The notes beneath the pieces are model-generated. The model did not search any database, was not told where the DNA came from, and saw only the letters and a program-made list of their open reading frames with translations. From an uncultured Paenibacillaceae bacterium (GTDB lineage: Bacteria; Bacillota; Bacilli; Paenibacillales; CALAME01), in the NCBI GenBank assembly GCA_937983035.1, contig CALKAN010000076.1, positions 1-9,827 on the forward strand: a stretch of 9,827 nt of DNA, given 5' to 3'. Made by a program: the position numbers and the translations under genes. This document shows, piece by piece, positions 6,437 through 9,827 of this stretch; position 1 is the stretch's first letter; every line of letters begins with the position of its first letter.

Positions 6437-6786
6437 AATGCGACCTCCAAACTGGACAAAGCTGACGCCTCATCTTTTTCAATCGTAAGAATTTTGAACA
6501 AACCTGACATTTCAAACAAACGGTAAATGGCATCGCTCACATCGCAAACGACCATCTTCCCGCCCAGAGCGCTGATTTGTTTATACCTGCCCAATATAAC
6601 TCCCAAACCTGAACTGTCCATAAAGCTTAAATGTTTCAAACTCAAAATCATATGACGGCAGCGTCCTTGCTCAATCGCTTGCTCCAGACTCGTCTTTAAA
6701 GATTCGGCTGAATGATGATCAAGCTCACCACTCAGCCTCACAATGAGTGCACCGCCTTGTAAATTCATATCCATCTGCAGGCTCAA
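6433..6786 (-). CDS. spoIIAA: Anti-anti-sigma factor SpoIIAA (TTG start)
   Basis: This 117-residue STAS-domain protein has exactly the length of B. subtilis SpoIIAA. The STAS core runs through RLSGELDHHSAESLK (17-31) and FMDSSGLGVILGRYKQI (55-71). Ser58 in MDSSG is the residue phosphorylated by SpoIIAB and dephosphorylated by SpoIIE. Dephosphorylated SpoIIAA displaces SigF from SpoIIAB in the forespore. The start is inferred to be TTG at 6786. It follows GGAAGGAGTTGA with a nine-base gap from AAGGAG, and the resulting N-terminus (MSLQMDMNL) aligns with B. subtilis MSLGIDMNV. The ATG codons four and six codons further in are too far from the binding site. It is the first gene of the spoIIA operon, behind a sigma-H-type promoter. 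Confidence 0.97.
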   Translation of the reverse strand: MSLQMDMNLQGGALIVRLSGELDHHSAESLKTSLEQAIEQGRCRHMILSLKHLSFMDSSGLGVILGRYKQISALGGKMVVCDVSDAIYRLFEMSGLFKILTIEKDEASALSSLEVAL

Positions 6787-6818
6787 GATCTTCAACTCCT
6801 TCCGATGATCTGAACAAG

Positions 6819-6848
6819 CATTTCTACATGGCGATGAAAAATTCCTTC
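6819..6848 (-). promoter_or_regulatory. Sigma-H-type promoter of the spoIIA operon
   Basis: On the minus strand GAAGGAATT (6848-6840) fits the sigma-H -35 consensus RnAGGAwWW completely. Twelve bases later GTAGAAATG (6827-6819) fits the -10 consensus RnnGAATww except at the last base of GAAT and the final base. Sigma-H with Spo0A~P drives spoIIA in B. subtilis. The transcription start would be about 6813, roughly 27 bases before the TTG start codon. Sequences resembling Spo0A boxes lie just upstream (see findings). No intrinsic terminator separates this promoter from dacF. Confidence 0.72.
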
Positions 6849-6891
6849 CGCATGACAAAACTAGAAGCAATCAGTCAATTTCAGACAAAAT

Positions 6892-8091
6892 TCATTTGTC
6901 ATCATTGGCTAGCAGCGATTTGCCCAACACGCGCTTAAACAGTCCCCACCAGCCGGCTTTGCCGATATCGACGTCTGAGTAAATCTCAAACTCTGCAATT
7001 TGTTCATCATCCTTGTACACGATCAGCTTGCCGATTTCGTCGCCTTTTTTAATCGGAGCTTCCAATTCGGACTTGATTTGCAGTTCATGGCGAATGCCGT
7101 CCGTCGGCTCGCCTTTTTTCAACAGCACGCTGTACTTTCTGGCTGCTTTGACAGGCATGATCGGAACTTGCCCTTTTTCAACGGACACGCTGCCGATTTC
7201 ATCTCCCGGCTGGAATAAAACATGGCTGCGATATTGTGAAAATCCATAGTCGAACAATTGAGCAACTTCGGCATTTCTCGTCTTTGTGTTCGGCTCGCCG
7301 AGCACGACGGCAATGAGCCGCAAATCATTGCGATGCGCAGTTGCCGCCAAGCAAAACTTCGCTTCGCTCGTGTAGCCTGTTTTCAGGCCGTCTGCGCCGG
7401 AATAGAAACGAACAAGCTTGTTCGTATTCACGAGCCAAAACGGCTTATCCGTATTTTGGCGCAAATAGTCTTGATACTTGCCGGTGTATTCGGTAATTTT
7501 GGGATATTTCAGCAATTCCCGCGACATAATAGCAATATCGTATGCAGACGAATAATGATTTTCATCCGGCAAGCCGTTGCTGTTGGAAAAGCGGGTGTTC
7601 TCCATGCCGAGCTCCTCCGCTTTTTTGTTCATCATTTCAACGAACATTTCTTCAGAGCCGGCTATTTTTTCAGCCATGGCGACAGATGCGTCATTGCCGG
7701 AAGCCATCGCGATTCCTTTCAGCAGTTCTTCAACCGTCATCGTTTCGCCGGCTTCCAAAAATATTTGCGAGCCGCCCATGGACGCCGCGAATTCACTGGT
7801 CGTGACTTCTTCATCCAGTGAAATTTTCCCCTGTTCGATCGCTTCCATAATTAACAGCATGGTCATAATCTTCGTAATGCTGGCAGGCGGAAGCTGTTCA
7901 TGTTCATTTTTTGCATAGATGACTGTCCCCGTATCCGCATCCATCAGCAAGGCAGATTTCGCGTTTGGAGCCAGATCGACGGAAGGTTTTGATTCCGGTT
8001 CCTCGGCAAAACCAGCCGCAGGAAGCAGCAATCCAACCAGCAAAACTGCAGATAACAGCAAAGCGAATTTTTGATTCAATGCTTTAAGCAT
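6892..8091 (-). CDS. dacF: Sporulation D-alanyl-D-alanine carboxypeptidase DacF
   Basis: This 399-residue low-molecular-weight penicillin-binding protein (B. subtilis DacF is about 389) removes the terminal D-Ala from peptidoglycan stem peptides and so lowers cross-linking of the spore cortex. A signal peptide is visible (residues 1-29: KALNQKF, then a hydrophobic core, ending in GFA). The active-site motifs are SITK (71-74, nucleophile Ser71), SGN (131-133) and KTG (237-239). A PBP5-type C-terminal domain follows (about 290-372), then a probable membrane-binding amphipathic helix, WWGLFKRVLGKSLL (381-394). The ATG at 8091 follows TAGGAGGG and leaves a normal signal peptide; the frame is open nine codons further but without support. 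The gene lies directly before spoIIAA, as in B. subtilis, with a sigma-F-type promoter in front. Read-through into spoIIA would give positive feedback on SigF. Confidence 0.96.
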   Translation of the reverse strand: MLKALNQKFALLLSAVLLVGLLLPAAGFAEEPESKPSVDLAPNAKSALLMDADTGTVIYAKNEHEQLPPASITKIMTMLLIMEAIEQGKISLDEEVTTSEFAASMGGSQIFLEAGETMTVEELLKGIAMASGNDASVAMAEKIAGSEEMFVEMMNKKAEELGMENTRFSNSNGLPDENHYSSAYDIAIMSRELLKYPKITEYTGKYQDYLRQNTDKPFWLVNTNKLVRFYSGADGLKTGYTSEAKFCLAATAHRNDLRLIAVVLGEPNTKTRNAEVAQLFDYGFSQYRSHVLFQPGDEIGSVSVEKGQVPIMPVKAARKYSVLLKKGEPTDGIRHELQIKSELEAPIKKGDEIGKLIVYKDDEQIAEFEIYSDVDIGKAGWWGLFKRVLGKSLLANDDK

Positions 8092-8128
8092 TACTCCATT
8101 CCCTCCTATGGCATACACTAACTTCTAG

Positions 8129-8158
8129 CATTATTGCCATGGAAGAAGAAATATATTC
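8129..8158 (-). promoter_or_regulatory. Sigma-F-type promoter of dacF
   Basis: On the minus strand GAATA (8158-8154) matches the sigma-F -35 consensus GYWTA at four of five positions. After exactly 15 bases GGCAATAATG (8138-8129) fits the -10 consensus GGnRAnAnTR completely. The same -35 with an 18-base spacer gives AATAATG, a five-of-seven match to the sigma-G -10, so some sigma-G use is possible. dacF of B. subtilis is transcribed by sigma-F. The promoter lies in the 71-base gap after pdp, starting four bases beyond its stop codon. Confidence 0.75.
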
Positions 8159-8162
8159 CAAT

Positions 8163-9491
8163 TTATGAGGGAATCATTCCATCTTCTGTCACGATCGCTA
8201 GAATCAAAGGAGGCGGCGCGGCTTGCGCGCTTCCCAGCTGGTAAGCATTCGCCGTCATCTGTTTAATAGGAGCAGGATCAATCGTTTCATCATTCCAATG
8301 CAGTTCTGCCAAACATTCTCCTTTTCTGACATAGTCGCCGATTTTTTTGCGAAGGATGATGCCGGCCGCCAGATCGATGCTCGAATCTTTGGTCATCCTG
8401 CCTGCTCCCAGCATCATGGCCGCTTTGCCGATCTGCTCGGAAGCCATCGCTTGCACATATCCGTCTTCGGAAGCGGACACTTCAGCCACAAACTGTGCGG
8501 TCGGGAGTCGGGCAGAATCTTCTGCTGCCGATGCGTCGCCGCCCTGAGCTGTCATCCATTGCTGCCATTTCTGCAAAGCTTGGCCGCTTCGAATCACTTC
8601 TTTCAACCGCTCTGAGGCCGCTTGTTCACTCGTTTCAATTCCTCCGACAATGAGCATTTGCTCGCCCAGCTTCATGCAGAGCTGCTCCAAATCTTCAGGC
8701 CCGTTTCCCTTCAATGCATCGATCGCTTCTTTCATTTCCAGCGCATTTCCAACGGCATAACCGAGCGGCTGGTCCATGCTGCTGATCAGCGCCACCGTTT
8801 TTCTTCCGACTTGTTTGCCGATATCGACCATCGCTTGCGCCAGCTTGACCGCCTCTTCCTTCGTCTTCATAAAGGCGCCGGGTCCGGTTTTGACGTCAAG
8901 CACGATCGCATCGGCTCCTGATGCGATTTTTTTAGACATGATCGAACTGGCGATGAGCGGGATCGAATTTACCGTTGCTGTCACGTCGCGCAAGGCATAC
9001 AATTTCTTGTCCGCCGGAGCAATGTTGCCTGTCTGGCTGATGACCGCGACCCCGATTTCGTTCACTTGCGCAATGAATTGCTGTTTCGTTCGCTCCACTT
9101 GATAACCCGGAATCGATTCCAGCTTGTCGATCGTTCCGCCCGTATGGCCCAATCCGCGCCCGGACATTTTCGCGACGGGAACGCCGGCTGCGGCTGCGAG
9201 CGGCGCCAGCACCAGCGTCGTCGTGTCTCCTACCCCGCCCGTGCTGTGCTTGTCCACTTTGATGCCCGCAATTTCCGACAGATCCGCCTGTTCGCCCGAT
9301 TCCGCCATCGCCATCGTCAAGGCAGCCGTCTCTTCCGCATCCATGCCTTGAAAGTAAACAGCCATCAGCCAGGCGGCCATTTGATAGTCTGGAATATTTC
9401 CGGCCGTATATTCTTCTATAAGAAAGCGTATTTCTTTGTCATCCAGCTTTATTCCGTCTCGTTTTTTTTCAATGATGTCCACTGCTCTCAT
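8163..9491 (-). CDS. pdp: Pyrimidine-nucleoside phosphorylase Pdp
   Basis: The product of 442 residues (about 433 in B. subtilis) splits uridine, thymidine and deoxyuridine with phosphate into the base and (deoxy)ribose 1-phosphate in the cytoplasm. It has the thymidine/pyrimidine phosphorylase family layout. A helical alpha domain comes first, then the phosphate site KVDKHSTGGVGDT (78-90) and the family signature SGRGLGHTGGTIDKLE (110-125). RDVTATVNSIPLIASSIMSKK (168-188) contributes to the base-binding site. The C-terminal domain contains MMLGAGRMTKDSSIDLAAGI (359-378). KTGPGAFMKT (201-210) has Pro where relatives usually have a small residue. The ATG at 9491 follows GAGAGGGGGG. An in-frame ATG at 9509 overlaps the pupG stop but lacks a binding site, and MRAVDIIEKK matches the family N-terminus. 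It pairs with pupG in nucleoside salvage. Confidence 0.97.
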   Translation of the reverse strand: MRAVDIIEKKRDGIKLDDKEIRFLIEEYTAGNIPDYQMAAWLMAVYFQGMDAEETAALTMAMAESGEQADLSEIAGIKVDKHSTGGVGDTTTLVLAPLAAAAGVPVAKMSGRGLGHTGGTIDKLESIPGYQVERTKQQFIAQVNEIGVAVISQTGNIAPADKKLYALRDVTATVNSIPLIASSIMSKKIASGADAIVLDVKTGPGAFMKTKEEAVKLAQAMVDIGKQVGRKTVALISSMDQPLGYAVGNALEMKEAIDALKGNGPEDLEQLCMKLGEQMLIVGGIETSEQAASERLKEVIRSGQALQKWQQWMTAQGGDASAAEDSARLPTAQFVAEVSASEDGYVQAMASEQIGKAAMMLGAGRMTKDSSIDLAAGIILRKKIGDYVRKGECLAELHWNDETIDPAPIKQMTANAYQLGSAQAAPPPLILAIVTEDGMIPS

Positions 9492-9505
9492 ATGACGCCC
9501 CCCTC

Positions 9506-9827
9506 TCATGCTTTCGGCACTAATTGACGCACAAGCTGCTGAAACGAATGTTTCACGCGCTCTGCAGTTTGCACGACTTCTTCATGAGACAGCGGCTGAT
9601 CCAAAATCCCCGCCGCCATATTGCTGATGCAAGAAATTCCCAGCACTTCGATTCCGGCATGTCTGGCGGCGATCACTTCGAGCACCGTGGACATGCCTAC
9701 CGCGTCAGCTCCAATATGGCGAAGATAACGAATCTCTGCCGGCGTTTCATAAGAGGGGCCGAGCAAGCCCGCATAGACGCCCTTTCGCAATGAAATGCCA
9801 AGCTCTTCAGCCGTTTCTTCCGCAATC
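9506..9827 (-). CDS. pupG: Purine nucleoside phosphorylase, C-terminal part (5' end beyond the window)
   Basis: Only the last 106 codons are inside the window; the frame is open to the right edge, and the start lies beyond 9827. The visible part is typical of trimeric purine nucleoside phosphorylase I. It contains GLLGPSYETPAE (purine and phosphate site), GADAVGMSTVLEVIAARHAGI (the MST and Glu region that contacts ribose) and ISCISNMAAGI, whose Asn binds the purine base. The enzyme converts guanosine, inosine and their deoxy forms with phosphate to the free base and (deoxy)ribose 1-phosphate. The TGA stop (9508-9506) lies 14 bases before the pdp start, so the two genes form one salvage transcript. 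In B. subtilis pupG follows drm (deoB), and the same may hold here beyond the edge. Confidence 0.95.
   Translation of the reverse strand, partial: IAEETAEELGISLRKGVYAGLLGPSYETPAEIRYLRHIGADAVGMSTVLEVIAARHAGIEVLGISCISNMAAGILDQPLSHEEVVQTAERVKHSFQQLVRQLVPKA

Noticed and set aside
7258..7821. Plus-strand open frame of 187 codons
   Set aside because: It is antisense to dacF and shows the same shadow composition; all dacF catalytic motifs lie in the opposite frame.
9066..9527. Plus-strand open frame of 153 codons
   Set aside because: It is antisense to pdp and the pupG end; no start signal and no recognisable domain.
1..9827. Mobile elements, CRISPR arrays, tRNA or rRNA genes, or an undescribed accessory system
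   Set aside because: Nearly all sequence is accounted for by conserved, co-oriented housekeeping and sporulation genes; no repeats, transposase fragments or RNA gene signatures were seen apart from the riboswitch.

Overview
The window is a compact chromosomal block from an endospore-forming Firmicute of the order Bacillales. The gene order pupG-pdp-dacF-spoIIAA-spoIIAB-sigF-spoVAA-spoVAB-spoVAF-lysA-ppiB-(FMN riboswitch) matches the conserved spoIIA/spoVA neighbourhood of Bacillus and its relatives. All ten genes lie on the minus strand, so transcription runs from the right edge (9827) to the left edge (1). The proteins are clear homologues of Bacillus subtilis proteins. The LysA sequence and the reduced spoVA set hint at a Paenibacillaceae/Brevibacillus-like lineage, but that placement is only a guess.

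Right part (9827 to 8163): the 3' end of a purine nucleoside phosphorylase gene (pupG) and a complete pyrimidine-nucleoside phosphorylase gene (pdp) form a nucleoside-salvage pair. Centre (8158 to 5153): a sigma-F-type promoter precedes dacF (sporulation D,D-carboxypeptidase). A sigma-H-type promoter precedes the tricistronic spoIIA operon: anti-anti-sigma SpoIIAA, anti-sigma kinase SpoIIAB and forespore sigma factor SigF. The operon ends in a good intrinsic terminator. SpoIIAA starts with TTG, and the spoIIAB start overlaps the spoIIAA stop.

Left-centre (5048 to 2356): a sigma-G-type promoter precedes spoVAA, spoVAB and spoVAF. The genes normally found between spoVAB and spoVAF in B. subtilis (spoVAC, spoVAD, spoVAEb, spoVAEa) are absent here, and spoVAB and spoVAF are only 19 bases apart. 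This is the most notable structural feature of the window. Left part (2327 to 1): lysA (last step of lysine synthesis) with its own extended -10 promoter, then ppiB (cyclophilin), then a vegetative-type promoter and an FMN (RFN) riboswitch. The riboswitch leader runs off the left edge, toward a riboflavin gene that is not in the window.

The block makes functional sense as a timed series. Sigma-H turns on spoIIA before septation. SpoIIAA and SpoIIAB release SigF in the forespore. SigF turns on dacF and reads through into spoIIA. Sigma-G then turns on the spoVA genes for germination membrane proteins. I found no mobile element, CRISPR array, tRNA or rRNA, and nothing that looks like an undescribed defence or accessory system. 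Part 2 is therefore modest and concentrates on the reduced spoVA operon and the regulatory sites.
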